From positions 56,777,673-56,841,672 of the forward strand of contig NC_090288.1 in the NCBI RefSeq assembly GCF_037392515.1: 64,000 nt of DNA, in the 5' to 3' direction. Every line of letters begins with the position of its first letter. The stretch's first letter is position 1. The position numbers and the translations under genes were made by a program. The notes beneath the pieces are model-generated. The model was not told where the DNA came from. It was given only the letters and a program-made list of their open reading frames with translations, and did no database searches. The DNA is from Haliotis asinina. Lineage: Eukaryota; Mollusca; Gastropoda; Lepetellida; Haliotidae. Of the stretch, positions 12,077-24,598 are shown piece after piece.

Positions 12077-13512
12077 ATCTTTTGGGGGGATTTATTGGGG
12101 ATCCACCCCGCACTCTTTTGGTGGGCGACAAGCTATGTGCCCTAGAATGGACGTTTTCAGAAACGTCCATGTCTTCAAGAGATCCATATTTATTAAACAA
12201 TTGAATTTTATTTTGTGATCCTTTAAGAGTTCTGCCACCTTGTTGTTTTGAAGCATCAGGCTTAGGCTTAGGTTTACTTTTAACAGTTTGATGACTCTCA
12301 GCTGTCGATTGAGACTTTGAGTGTGACTGAGATGATGATGATTTGTGATCAGAAGAAATCTTTGATGTACTAGGAAGTGATTCCTCAGTCTGAGATTATA
12401 TAGCAGGGTATAAAAGCTGTGGAGAATCGCAATTTACCCAAGTCAAGGTAGTCTGGCAGCCTGTGGATGATTTTGTTATTTTATAGGTAGATTCTGATGA
12501 TGTTGTTGCTACTGTAGCATAACTTTCTGGAAGATCAGACCTCTTTACCATCTTATTTGCCTCAGAGATATTTTGAGGAAACTTTATTCTGTTTATCTCC
12601 ATTTGCTCTTTCCAAATAGGACACTGTTTAGAAAATGAGGAATGGTCGCCTGAACAGTTTACGCATTTTTTTTAAATCACTGTCACAATCTTCTGCTGTG
12701 TGTGTTTTCTCACCACAGTGAGCACACACAACAGACAATGTACAAGTATTTACACCGTGTCCATATTTCTGCCATTTAAAACACCTGAGCGGGTTGGGGA
12801 TGTAGGTATCAACTTGTATGTTTCAATAGCCTGCCTTCACTGATTTAGGAGCATTTGGACATGAAAAAGTAAACAGATACGTATTTGTTTTGATGGTTTT
12901 GTTGTTTCTCCGAGTTGAAAAGCGCTTGACATAAAGCACACCTTGATCCTTCATTTCTGATGCTATATCAAGGTCCGACATATCATCTAACAATCGATCA
13001 CGATCTCTCACGATATCTTTACTTGTAGTCAAGGTTTTGTGTGCAGAGACCGTGACTGGAATGCCCACGAGAGATTTAATGTTCGTCAGATTTGTTGCTT
13101 GCTGCTTTTTCCCGCACTCGATTAAGCAGGGCACCCGAATGTAAGCGTCTTATGTTCTTCACATCCCCAGCAATACCTTGAATGCCTTTGGATACAGCAA
13201 AGGGGTTCAACTTTAACGGTGTCTTGTCAGAAGTCTCAATCACAATGAAACGTGATACTTAATCGATGCAGACGGTCTGTGGTCAGTATCAACAGGGTCA
13301 ATATCAAGTGGACGTTTTGGTTTTTTTGTTGGAGTTTCATAAGCCATGGTTAGTGTCATATGGTTCATCATCCGAGCTCCCCTCCCACCACGGAGTATCA
13401 CAAGGACAATGCTAAAGCAAGCGGGCCCCCAGCTTGCAGCACCAAGGATATCAGGAGAATTATAAATAATTAATCTACCAGATTGGCCCATGAGCCACCG
13501 CCTTCTGGGCAT
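12077..13512 (-). pseudogene. Retrotransposon ORF1, copy C, broken
   Basis: The frame opens at MPRRRWLMGQSGRL (13512) and includes the conserved internal start MAYETPTKKPKRPLDID. It stops at 13240, resumes as 13134-12823 (MSDLDIASEMKDQGVLYVKR, NAPKSVKAGY), passes the zinc-knuckle region (about 12810-12650) and runs to a TAG at 12077-12079. The acidic/serine C-terminal part matches LEDMDVSE...SLSP in copies F and G. The upstream extension from MPRRRW is open here and in copy H, so translation may start there rather than at MAYET. Confidence 0.75.
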
Positions 13513-13959
13513 AAGACTCTAGGCAAAAGTTCAAAACTTCAAAAATGCATTTTAAAATTTGAAAAGCTCAATGAACAAATAGGCCAAGACCGAAAATGTG
13601 TGCAATGACATATATGGGTTGTGTTGAGCAACAGGAACATGGTTGCAAGCCCCTCAACCACAAGGATCCCCTCCTCTGCCGACACAGGGCCGCAACCCAC
13701 GTCAAGCCCATATCCCCCGGGTCCACAACGGGGGTGTCGTCGAGCTCTTAGCGTAACCCAGCACCCACCACGGGTGCCAGCTTGAGACTTTGTCCCTCCA
13801 GCTGGCTATAGACCTCTGTGATCAGAAGGTTTTCAGTTTAGAAAATCAGTGACATGTCAGTAAATATGGGTAATACATATAAAAGCATCTTGATGAAATT
13901 AAGTGTTTTCATTTGGTTCAATATTTCTGTTACTTTGCACTGTTTTCCGAATTCCCTGT

Positions 13960-15610
13960 TGTCACCACAGCTGGTGGGCGAGATCGTACATTACTGGCCT
14001 TAAAAATATTTCCTCTTTATGTAATTGGTCTACCTTGTACATGACGTATGCAGACTGACAAACATGCTGGTGTCTGCGACAGTTGCCATCATCCAACTAC
14101 CCTGTTGGACCCAAACCCTCTCATGTATCTTGAATTATGAGTGAGGTTTTATGCGACTGCACCGTCAAAATATGCCTCATCCATTGATTATTATGGATTA
14201 TCAGTACTAGGCAATGCATCAAGGTTTGGAACCACGAGGTGTCTCATCCGCTCTGCCTAATACAACAAACAAGGGGAACACATATTTGAAGTGGATGTTT
14301 TTGTTGTTTTAACCCCTCAGCAGTTTACAATATACAGTGGTACGTTAGAGTAGCACCTTGCAGCACCCCTGTGAGAAGACGATATAAGGATAATAGTTTG
14401 CACATCAGAAAAACTGTTATATTTATTTATCATCCAAACGTGTTCCAAAGGAGATATCGCTTGTGTGACACTATAGAATTACTGACTTCTAGTGAGCTTG
14501 ATCCAATGATTTATCGACCTCGGACATGTGATATTCACCCATGCAACGCCTCTGTGAATATCACATGTCAAAGGTCGATAAATTATTGAACCAACTAAGG
14601 TCAATAACTATTTTATTACATTTTATATTTTATTACAAGACACAGTCATGAATCCTCGTGGTGTCGTGTCGTCTACCATTTGGATACAGATTGGAGGTAA
14701 CTCTAAGCCAACACAGTAACGGTGGCGAAGCGATGCCTATCGCTTCTTTACGTAGCATGACTCACACAGCGCGCAGTTCCCAGCTGGAATAGCCCAAATC
14801 TAGCCACGGGAGGTGCTTGGATTTTTATGTCTCGCGACGTAGTGAGGTTGACATTGCTTAGCGTCAAAGCTGCCATGTCACCAAGTGGCCCTGTCAGAAA
14901 GGCGGAAATCTACATCTCCAAACAGAGGACTGTAGATTTTGTACAATGTCCTGACAGTGATGTGAGGTCATGAACTTGATGGTGTCACAATGCTGACATC
15001 GACGCACTACATGTCTAATGATAGCATAGTGCTGAGAGATGTACACTTAATATTGAAAAGTAACTAAGGATGATTTCTTCTGGTAAACAGAATCTCACCC
15101 TCGTGTCCACTGATATCAGTTATATGAACACTCGCTGATAAAGGTAGAAATATCCTCGCCTCGGGAAGCCAGGACATTTGTAACCTTATCATCCCGTGGT
15201 GATATAATTGATATGAGTAGACACATGGGTGAAATTCTCTCGATATCCAGCTTCTTTTCAGTTCGGTATTTCTTCACAATATGCTGTATGCAAATTAGAC
15301 CAGTGTCTTTATTCCGACAAACTATGGTTTGAAATTTGTTGCATCACTCCGAGATTACAGCCTGGTGCATATGGACCTTAAGTAATTGCAATTATTGAAG
15401 AACATAAGCAGTAAACCATTAGAAAAAATCTATAGATATACATATAATAATTCAGTCTGGTGGTATATCCTCGGAGTTCATATTTAGATCGTTACATAGT
15501 TTTGTTTGGAGTTTGTATCTGAATTTTTATCATCTAGCCATTGACTTGCTTATAATCATATATTTATGCAGCATATGTCGGGTATTTGATATGAATGATT
15601 AATACCAAAC
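13960..15610. other. Ghost of acyl-CoA synthetase flanking DNA, rearranged
   Basis: Three blocks match DNA around ACS-1. Bases 13980-14150 match 38110-38305 (GTAATTGGTCTACCTTGTAC versus GTAATTGGTCTATCTTGTAC). Bases 14930-15200 match the upstream flank 35780-36010. Bases 15240-15610 match 38570-38990 (ACTATGGTTTGAAATTTGTT is shared exactly). No coding sequence of the enzyme remains. The SINE that interrupts the flank at 38306-38535 is absent here. Confidence 0.6.
14497..14595. repeat. Inverted repeat, arms about 42 bp, 15-nt loop
   Basis: The arms 14497-14538 and 14554-14595 are complementary. The inner 16 bp are perfect (GTGAATATCACATGTC on the right arm). A two-base mismatch follows, then AGGTCGATAAAT is again paired. 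It could be a short MITE or a structured remnant. No target-site duplication is evident. Confidence 0.7.
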
Positions 15611-16076
15611 AATGCTTTTATCATTGTTTCTGAGCATTCAAGTAAGCATCTCACAGGATATTAACCATATACTCCCCTACATAGTGATCATATTTTGTGC
15701 AAACTGTCAATCACTATGTATAACAGGTACATTTGCTTTTTTCATATTGCAGTATTCCGTTGATCATGTTGGTAAATGCAAGATACTTTTATCAAAACAT
15801 AAAACTTTTCAACTGTTTTTGAATGTAATGGTACCCACGACAAAATAAGCAGAAGCAAATCCATTGTTCGCCTGAAGAACAACATGGAAATGTATCCCAA
15901 CTTTCTCGAATATATGACAATGCTTGGAATCTCTGTTGTGACTTTGAATGTGGTACTTTCTTCTGACACCTTTGCAGAACAGGTTTGGTGAAATCAACTT
16001 TTAGAAAACGTACGACCAAGGCAGTTATGCAAGACATATACCAATTACAGGCCTCAAGCCGTAAAAGGAAAATATA
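15611..16076. other. Intergenic, nothing recognised
   Basis: No supported gene or repeat. It ends at the TA target site of the Tc1 element (16075-16076). Confidence 0.5.
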
Positions 16077-17688
16077 CATATGGAAATTAATTAAGCAACA
16101 CCAAATTCAAAGACACATAAAAACTTAACAAAGTTTAACGAAGTAATTTTGATGATTGATTATTCAATTTTGATGTATTGACATACAGCATGAGCTTTTC
16201 ATGGGTTGATATGACGCGCGTGAAGCTTGCACAGCGCACGTGCATTGCTTTAACCTCAACTTTCGAAAAATGCACTTTTTCCCTGGGGTGTTTACAAGCG
16301 CAGGTTGTCGATTGCATTCGGTTTTTCATTCATTTCAATGTCATGGCACGTAGGAAATTATCAGAGGCCACTCGTTGGCAAATAATCGGCATGAGGAATG
16401 CTGGTATGTCTCTAAGACAAATCGGGACTCAAATCGGACGACATCATTCCATAATTTCAAAACTTTTGAAAAAATACCGGGCCACTAATGAAGTTAAAGA
16501 CCTGCCTAGACCAGGAAGACCCAGGAAGACCACAGTCCGGGAGGACAGAGCTTTACTGAGACTTGTACGGCGCAGGTCCTTCGACTCGAGCTCTCGGTTG
16601 AGACAGGAGTGGCTTCCAGGGAGACCCATCTCGAACAGGACTGTTCGGAATCGTCTGAAAGCTGCAGGATACCGGGCAAGGAGGCCAATCAAGCGACCCA
16701 GACTGTCTCCAGCCCATAAGGCAGCCCGACTGGCCTGGTGTAATGACCGTTTGCACTGGAACATTGCCTCTTGGAGGAAGGTCCATTTCTCAGATGAGAG
16801 CCGGTTCTTGCTGCACATGGTGGACGGTCGTACTCGGGTCTGGAGGCAGAGGAACACAGCAATGGCTCCACGGAACATCCAGGAGACTGTGGCCTTTGGG
16901 GGAGGTTCCGTTATGGTATGGGGGTGCATTTCCATGAACTGCAAGTTGGATATCATTACCATCCGTGGCAACCTTAACGGTGTTCGTTACCAACAGGAGG
17001 TTCTTGACAGGGCTGTGGTACCTCATTTTGAGAACCATCCTCTGGCAACGAGACCCATATTTATGGACGACAATGCTAGACCTCACAGGGCGCATGCTGT
17101 AAATGATTTTTTGCGGCAAAATGCAATTGACAGAATTCCATGGCCTGCCATGAGCCCTGACCTCAACCCCATTGAACATTTGTGGGACTTTATTGGCCGT
17201 CGTGTGAGGCAGAGAGACCCACCAGTCCATAATCACAACGAATTGACGGCTGCCCTGCATGAGGAGTGGAACAGGATCCCCCAGAATCAGATCCGGAGAC
17301 TCATCCAAGGAATGAGGAGGCGTCTGGAATCGGTGGTGCGTGCGCAGGGAGGACACACTAGATATTGATGAAAGTCGGTGTGCAGACTCTCAGATGACTG
17401 TTCTTTCTTTCCATGTGACATTTGTGTTAATACACCTGACAACAACGTCTGTGGATGAATAGTAAATTGTGTCCATTTTTTCATGAATTTAAGACAGTTT
17501 TAAGAATTTGGATTTCGTTGCAATAAAGCAAAGTCTTGATACTTTTTCCCTTTAAGTTGTTTGTCAGAGATCGTCTGTTGAATAAAAAAGTGTCAAACTA
17601 TATCAACCCGGCATATTTTGATTGTCAGAACACTTCAAAGTTGCTCCAATAGAAAAAATTGGGGTGTTGCTTGATTAATTTCCAGGTG
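16077..17688 (+). mobile_element. Complete Tc1-like DNA transposon, 1.6 kb
   Basis: Terminal inverted repeats are clear: left CATATGGAAATTAATTAAGC; right (reversed) CACCTGGAAATTAATCAAGC; both continue AACACC. TA duplications flank the element at 16075-16076 and 17689-17690. It encloses one intact transposase gene, and a possible polyadenylation signal AATAAA lies at 17522. Length and layout are typical of autonomous Tc1 elements. Confidence 0.95.
16343..17368 (+). CDS. Tc1-family DD34E transposase, intact, 341 aa
   Basis: The enzyme binds the terminal repeats, excises the element and inserts it at TA dinucleotides. The chosen start is ATG at 16343 (MARRKLSEATRWQIIGM); the frame is open upstream for 55 codons, but those residues do not resemble the family, and 341 aa is the normal Tc1 length. 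Residues 8-48 form the first helix-turn-helix. GRPR at 58-61 is the AT-hook-like link before the second DNA-binding helix set (about 65-118). The catalytic triad is D151 (SDESRF), D243 (MDDNARPH) and E278 (PIEHLWD), with 34 residues between the last two. The glycine-rich GGGSVMVWG is at 187-195 and the end is GGHTRY. No stop or frameshift is present, so this copy may be functional. Confidence 0.95.
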   Translation: MARRKLSEATRWQIIGMRNAGMSLRQIGTQIGRHHSIISKLLKKYRATNEVKDLPRPGRPRKTTVREDRALLRLVRRRSFDSSSRLRQEWLPGRPISNRTVRNRLKAAGYRARRPIKRPRLSPAHKAARLAWCNDRLHWNIASWRKVHFSDESRFLLHMVDGRTRVWRQRNTAMAPRNIQETVAFGGGSVMVWGCISMNCKLDIITIRGNLNGVRYQQEVLDRAVVPHFENHPLATRPIFMDDNARPHRAHAVNDFLRQNAIDRIPWPAMSPDLNPIEHLWDFIGRRVRQRDPPVHNHNELTAALHEEWNRIPQNQIRRLIQGMRRRLESVVRAQGGHTRY

Positions 17689-17690
17689 TA

Positions 17691-18305
17691 TAGATAGTGC
17701 CAAATATTACCTTGTGAAAGACTGTGATGTCCACTATAAAAGACATCTTCACATTTAATGTACCCCTTGTGCATAGATTTATGTTAAGAAGACTTTATCT
17801 TCAATACATTTTAAATATATCACACACATTACTCATATACACTGAGAGAAGGCTTTATAGGGGTTATATGAACTCTTTGTAAATTTAGATGCACAAAAGA
17901 AATTACAGAGAAGAGCTGGGCAGCACACGACATTAACATCACATCCATAAACAGTTATATACTGAACGACTGTCCACCCTGCATGAATATCTCCTCATCG
18001 CATAACCTAAAATGACGCTTGACCTTGACTGTGTTTAACATATGTCACAAACTCACCGTTACTCAGCTCAAATTGGAAAGATCATTCTCCAGAGGCGTGT
18101 TCCTGAATATAAAAATCCTGAAACGTTTAGTCACAATCACGTTGCATAACTAATAAGACACACATTACTCTAAGTCTTTCATCGTGGTTTGGCATTCATA
18201 TGCATGAGAGGGACAATTAGACAAGAAGCAGAAGTGTAACTTTTGTAATTATCAATACATAAATTGTCTGGAGTAAATGACATAACCATCATTCATACAC
18301 AATTG
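17691..18305. other. Intergenic, nothing recognised
   Basis: No open frame or repeat that I can support lies between the Tc1 element and the tail of retrotransposon copy D. Confidence 0.5.
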
Positions 18306-18860
18306 AATGAGTGAGTGAGTGTATATTTAACGTCACATCGGCAATATCTCATCCATATCGTGACGAGAACACTTAAATGAACACTTAAATGAAATATATG
18401 CATATTTTAAAAATCTGTCAACGAAGGACTGTAAAACAACTAGAATATCACAATTGCAATTAAAACTAGCATGAAAGGTAAAACTAATATCACTATTTAG
18501 ACAATACAATATAGAAACAGGCTATAGATCGCCAACAACAGAAGGTAGATCACCATACTAGGGACCATGGGGACTTACAGTATTTTTGCTACCTGCATGG
18601 ACCCTAGCTGGATTTACACCATCCTTTCAGCTGCTGGAGAGTGTACAAAATGCTAGCCAAAATTAAAACAACAAGAATACTACAGTTAAAAGCCTGGTAG
18701 ATTTAAATTTACATCGAATATTTTGGGACTTACATACCCTCTCAGGAGGACAATAATCTTACAATACTTCAATCCCCTTTGAGGGTACAGCCACTAACAA
18801 TTCTAGTTACTAATATAAACTACCAATCATTCAAATACATCTATTTACAGCACATACTAC

Positions 18861-21800
18861 TCATAATTCAACCAAAAAATCAATGTCCTTTAAAAACCAA
18901 TGATTAAATAAGAATTAACAGTGTTAAAAAGATCCGAAAGTGTTTTTACATGAAATATTTATCCCTTATGATAGAGAATACAACACAGTCAAGCAGGATA
19001 TGCTTGACCGTGGTTCTCTCATCACAAGGGATGCAAAACGGAGGATCTTCACCTTTCAACAGATATGCATGTGTATACCTTGTATGACCAATACGACCTC
19101 TTCAAATCTGGACTGACAACCCAAGTGGTTATAACCAATGTAAGGTTGTATCTCAGTATCTCATGTAATTTATTGATACCCACTTGGGTGTCCCACTTCT
19201 TTTGCATCAGATCACGGATATACGTTCTAATAGCAGTTTTATCGTCTGGGTACGGAATAAGAAGTGGAGTCACAGATTTGTTGAGTGCAGCCTTGACAGC
19301 AAGATCAGCCAGTGTATTCCCTGAAATGACTACGTGGCTGGGTAACCAACAGAAGACGATGTAGTATTGGCCAGTAGCAAGATCATTATACCACATTTCA
19401 ATAATTTCAATTAAAAGTGGATGTTTACAAGACAAATTTTTAATAGCCTGAAGGCAAGAAAGAGAGTCTGAATAGAGTATATACTGTTTATGTTTAGGGT
19501 GTCTTTGAATATATCTAAAAGACGTTAATATGGCGTTTGCTTCTGCAGTACAAATAGAGCTGTTATCTGGAATTCTAGAAGATATTGTTCCGGATCCAAT
19601 GACAGTTGCACAAGCCACTGCACCACCGTCCTTGGAACCATCTGTAAATAAGGGTTTGTAATTGCTATATTTAGTTTTTAATTGATTATATTCTTGTTTA
19701 TATTGCAATTCATTAGTTTCTGATTTTATAAATGTGGTCAATGTTAGGTCCACTTGTGGCCTAACCAACTGCCAAGGAGGAGAAGAAAGAAGACGGGAAG
19801 GAGCTATATTATTCAGCTCAATGCCGGCAGCAAATACAATCGGTTGTATTCTTAAACCAAGAGGCGGAACAAGATATTTCTTGTTGTATATATTCTCATA
19901 GAGAGGATTGAAAACACCGTTATATGCAGGGTTTGACTCATTGGAATATAGTTTTGATATATACTGTAAAGCTAATTTTATACGTCGCTGCTCAAGAGAT
20001 GGTTTATCAGCCTCGACGTACAGGCTCTCAATTGGCGAAGTTCGAAAGGAGCCAAGACAAAGTCTTAGACCTTGATGATGGACAGAATCAAATAGCTTTA
20101 GGTTGCTTTTGCAGGGTCCACCATATACAACTGAGCCATAATCAAGCTTCGAACTGACAAGTGATCTATTTGGTGTAGAAGGGTAGTTTGATCCGCTCCC
20201 CACTTTGAGCTAGAAACAACTTTCAATAAATCAAGTGCTTTCAGGCATTTAGTTTTTAGAGATTTGATATGAGGAAGAAAAATTAAATGTGAATCGAAAA
20301 TCAGACCTAAGAACTTGGCCTCCTTGACAACTTTGATGGGAGTGCCATTTAAATGCAGTTCTGGGTCCTTATGTGGTTTATGTTTACGACAGAAATGTAT
20401 GCAATTAGTTTTTGATTTCGAGAATTTAAAGCCGTTTTCAAGACACCATTTATTTATTTTATTTAAACACAACTGCAGTTGACGTTCAATAGTATGCATA
20501 TTCTTTCCGCAACAAGAAATATTAAAATCACCCACGAAAAGTGATCCATCAATTGAATCGTTTAAAACCTTGGATGAACTGTTGATCTTAATACTAAATA
20601 AGGTGACGGACAAAATACTGCCTTGTGGAACGCCCTGATCCTGACTGTAATGATCAGACAGGGTAGAACCCTTTCGGACTTGAAATTGCCTGCCTTTTAA
20701 AACTTGTGATATGAAAACAGATAAACGACTCCTTAAACCAAAATCATGTAAATCTTTTAAAATAACATGCTTCCATGTAGTATTGTATGCCTTTTCCAGA
20801 TCAAAGAAAAACGATACTGCATGTTGTTTATTTACTACTGCATTTTTGACAAAGGATTCTAAACGTACCAAATGGTCAATGGTACTACGATTTTTCCTGA
20901 AACCACATTGAATATTTGTGACAAGGTTATTAGTTTCAAGATACCATTCGTTCCATGGTTTTAGACACACAACTCATTAAAAAGATTGGTCTGTAATTAA
21001 ATGGATCTGTATGATCCCTGCCAGGTTTTGGAATGGGGACTACAATGGCATTACGCCAGGAAGTTGGGAAATTCCCTGAAGTCCATATTGAATCAAAAAT
21101 ATTTAGAAGTGTTTCCAAACATGGTTCCGGTAAGTTTTTCAAGAGTTGATAGCGTATGTTATCAGCACCAGTTGCTGTATCGTTAGCTTGCTCAAGAGCA
21201 GTGTGTAGTTCATCTAATGAGAATAATTCATTATAGTCTTCGCCATTGTCCGAGTTAAAATTGATCCTCTTCTTCTCCTGGTGTTTCTGGTATCGTTGTA
21301 ATTTGATGAAGAAAAATGTTTAGCGAGAGTTTCTCCAAGCTTATTGGAAATATCAGACTTATCAGTCAATATATTATTACCATCCTCGAGATGGTGGACA
21401 GTAGATTTGGAGCGTTTGCACTTAGTTCTTTTAATCATATTCCACACCTTTGTTATAGGTGTACGGGAGTTAATTTTGGAAACATAATTCTGTTTAAAAG
21501 TGCGTCCAGTCTTGTCATTTAAAATTTTCACTTTATTTAAATTATGAACTGTAGGATGGCGGCGAAAATACCTTCCCGCCTTTTTCCTATCCTTTCTAGC
21601 CTGTTTACAGTCATTGTAAACCATGGTTTACGAATATGTGGAGTTGCAGAGGACTTTGGAATAGTTTGGTCAGCAATGTCATTGATTATATCTGAAAACA
21701 GCTGTATAGGATCCTCGATATTCACAAAAACATCAGCTTTTAAGTGATCAGTGCAAAGTGTTTATATAATGACCAGTTGGCCTTGGTGAAGTTTCGTCTG

Positions 21801-21948
21801 GATAAAGGTGGATCATCCCCAGGGGTAATGCTTTTGAGAATGGTGGGAAAGTGATCACTCCCACACAGATCATCATGGACCTCCCATTCAAACTCATTAC
21901 ATAAATTAGAGTCAGCAGATGATATATCCAGGAAAGAATAAAGGCCTT
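18861..21948 (-). pseudogene. Retrotransposon ORF2, copy D, 3' part (EN end, RT, RNase H)
   Basis: This is one of the best-preserved ORF2 copies. The minus frame 20203-19049 (384 aa) covers the connection and RNase H domains: FTDGSKDGGAVACATVI, CTAEANAIL, YSDSLSCLQAI and WLPSHVVISGNTLADL supply the D, E, D and late D of RNase H. The frame 20970-20098 covers reverse transcriptase: FFDLEKAYNTTW (motif A) and QGVPQGSILSVTLF (motif B). The catalytic FVDDFN has become FVGDFN, which loses one of the two essential aspartates. Earlier frames 21142-20936, 21624-21214 and 21952-21537 hold the RT start and the EN end (CGSDHFPTIL). The frame ends with TGA at 18861-18863. Confidence 0.85.
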
Positions 21949-22021
21949 TCATTGGAAAGATCTCGAGGAGATGAACACGAAAAGTTTATGTGCCAGTGTG
22001 TCCACGTGTTAATAAGCTCAC

Positions 22022-22135
22022 AAATTGGCTCTGAAAATGCATTTCTGCAGAAATTTCTGGCAGAAATTTTATTTCTACAGAAATTTCTGTAGAAATTTTT
22101 TTTCCTGCAGAAATTTCTGGCAGAAATTTTTTATT
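22022..22135. repeat. AGAAATTTCTG palindrome cluster, left arm
   Basis: Repeated short palindromes (AGAAATTTCTG, GCAGAAATTTCTGGCAGAAA) in near-tandem order. Its mirror, with more copies, is at 24446-24598. The different copy numbers of the two arms suggest expansion or contraction after insertion. Confidence 0.8.
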
Positions 22136-22791
22136 TCACTACCAGAATTATCTTAATTTAACAAAATTAGAGAGCATAAGTAATGATACTGCTGCGTGAG
22201 TGGTAGTTTCATGTTTGTTCCAAGTAATAAGCACTTAGCGTGATCAACCAATCGGATATTTTTGTTTCGCTACCAGAATTATTTTAGTTGAATAAGATTA
22301 AACACCATCGTTATATAATTTAATATAGACTTTCTTTAAATGATGTCGTTTTCCCTGTTTAACGCCTATTAGTACCAGACAATTTTACAGTGTGAATTTG
22401 ACCGTATTTCATTATAGCTTTTACAATTTAAAAGGCTTATGCATTATTCCCATCCGTTTCATTATAACACAGTTGTAACTTCTTAGTGGATTCACGTCGT
22501 GAAAGATTAATTTAACAGTATTGGGGTGCATTTGCCAATCCTAATAAGCCTACATTGTTTTTGTATGCGATATGGGTTGAAGGCGAATAGAGACGAAACT
22601 GCACATATACTACATACATACAATAATAACAATGTAAGACATATGAGCCATAATATGAATTTATCGACATGCCCGAAAAGACCAGCGTACCAGATGAGAT
22701 GATAAACAATACCTATGCGACAATGCAAGAGTGTTCAAAGTGACAATACCCGCGAAAATGTATATGCCCTGTTGAAACAATGATTTATGCC

Positions 22792-23786
22792 GAAGTGGCC
22801 ACCGAGTATTCACACCTGTTAATTGGTGGTTTATCAGGTTGTCTCTACAAGCGGTCATCGTTCCGGTTCGGTTGTCCTTGAGTGGACACCGCGGTTAATA
22901 ATTGCGCAAGCCAGAGAGCGGCCACTCGTGGAATACACCGAAACAATGCAAGGTCACATGCAACACAAAACAGTTCTTTGCAGATTCTGATTCGGTTCGG
23001 TAACAAATTATCATAAATGCAAATTAAAGTTATGAAGTTGAAAAATAGCGCGATTAAAACGCTTCCCCGGCGCAGGGGGGAAAGTGGTTTCACCACCCAT
23101 AGCACATGTGCAGTGATAAGCTTGAACCGGGAAGCCAACTCGTATAAACACATGTGATGTATGCAAGATTATCTTTGCGGTCGAAGTGGCAGAACAAGAG
23201 ATGTTTGTTGTGGTTACAAGCATCCTGGTTCGGCAGTAATAACAATACACTGGTACAGTACCTGCATATTTGCGACCCATGTTTTAAAAAAAAATGTGTA
23301 GTATTAGAAATGCTAATTTCACTGTTCAGCCTGAAAACTGAAATGTTTTAAATCATTTATATGGAAACATAGAAAATATATTGATTGTGACAAGCAGTCT
23401 ATGTCAAAGACAAAGCGCAATGTCTGTTTATTGTCACCTGTCACTCTGCTTGTCTGCTAATGACAATATGCAATACTCAGCTTCAATCATTGACCAACTT
23501 AACACCTGTTACGCTATACATCATAAACAAACTACAATGATTTATGGCTCGTGCACCTGGGGTCTGTCTCTGTCACATTATGTAATTATACAGACAGGCG
23601 GGTGCAATTCCTGTACACATGACATGTTATTACGTCTGTGGGCTGCAAACAAACTACCTCCATTTTTCCCGGATGACTGGGTCGGACGGAACTGGGTGCA
23701 AACTCAGATTGTCAGTTTCAAGGTCTGTATGTACAAAACCCAACATTTCAGTATATAATAGTTATGGATAACAACTTCTTCTATTG
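22792..23786. other. Unique centre of the foldback element
   Basis: About 1 kb between the inverted arms. Short open frames exist on both strands (for example 23381-23758 + and 23153-22845 -), but neither has a recognisable domain. I do not call a gene. Confidence 0.5.
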
Positions 23787-24445
23787 CGGCATAAATCATT
23801 GTTTCAACAGGGCATATACATTTTCGCGGGTATTGTCACTTTGAACACTCTTGCATTGTCGCATAGGTATTGTTTATCATCTCATCTGGTACGCTGGTCT
23901 TTTCGGGCATGTTGATAAATTCAAATTATGGCTCATATGTCTTACATTGTTATTATTGTATGTATGTAGTATATGTGCAGTTTCGTCTCTATTCGCCTTC
24001 AACCCATGTCGCATACAAAAACAATGTAGGCTTATTAGGATTGGCAAATGCACCCCGGTACTTTTAAATTAATCTTTCACGACGTGAATCCACTAAGAAA
24101 TGTGTTATAATGAAACGGATGGGAATAATGCATAAGCCTTTTAAATTGTAAAAGCTATAATGAAATACGGTCAAATTCACACTGTAAAATTGTCTGGTAC
24201 TAATAGGCGTTAAACAGGGAAAACGACATCATTTAAAGAAAGTCTATATTAAATTATATAACGATGGTGTTTAATCTTATTCAACTAAAATAATTCTGGT
24301 AGCGAAACAAAAATATCCGATCAGTTGATCACGCTAAGTGCTTATTACTTGGAACAAACATGAAACTACCACTCACGCAGCAGTATCATTACTTATGCTC
24401 TCTAATTTTGTTAAATTAAGATAATTCTGGTAGTGAAACAAAAAA

Positions 24446-24598
24446 ATTCGGCCAGAAATTTCTGCAGGAAAAAAAATTTCTACAGAAATTTCTGTAGAAA
24501 TAAAAATTTCTGCCAGCAATTTCTGTAGAAATAAACATTTCTGCCAGAAATTTCTGTAGAAATAAAAATTTCTGCCAGAAATTTCTGCAGAAATGCAT
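24446..24598. repeat. AGAAATTTCTG palindrome cluster, right arm
   Basis: Four to five palindromic units of the type CAGAAATTTCTGTAGAAATA in tandem. It mirrors 22022-22135 but is longer. Confidence 0.8.

Larger units (their letters stand above)
10593..13796 (-). mobile_element. Non-LTR retrotransposon copy C, internally deleted
   Basis: Both ends are present: the 3' tail at 10593 (GTGAGTGAGTTAATATTTAA in reverse) and the 5' end near 13796. ORF1 is nearly complete in length. ORF2 is reduced to the first part of the endonuclease (about 12064-11767) joined directly to RNase H (about 11766-11235), so the rest of EN and all of RT are missing. Roughly 25 bases of the 5' terminus, which include the P2/P3 part of the proposed ribozyme, are also deleted. 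Confidence 0.85.

Noticed and set aside
16444..17356. Minus-strand open frames of 175 and 188 codons opposite the Tc1 transposase
   Set aside because: They are antisense shadows of the intact transposase and have no family features.
23381..23758. 125-codon frame in the centre of the foldback element
   Set aside because: No transposase-like motif; composition not convincing.
22022..24598. AGAAATTTCTG clusters as a CRISPR-like array
   Set aside because: Units are short palindromes without spacers, in a eukaryotic foldback element.
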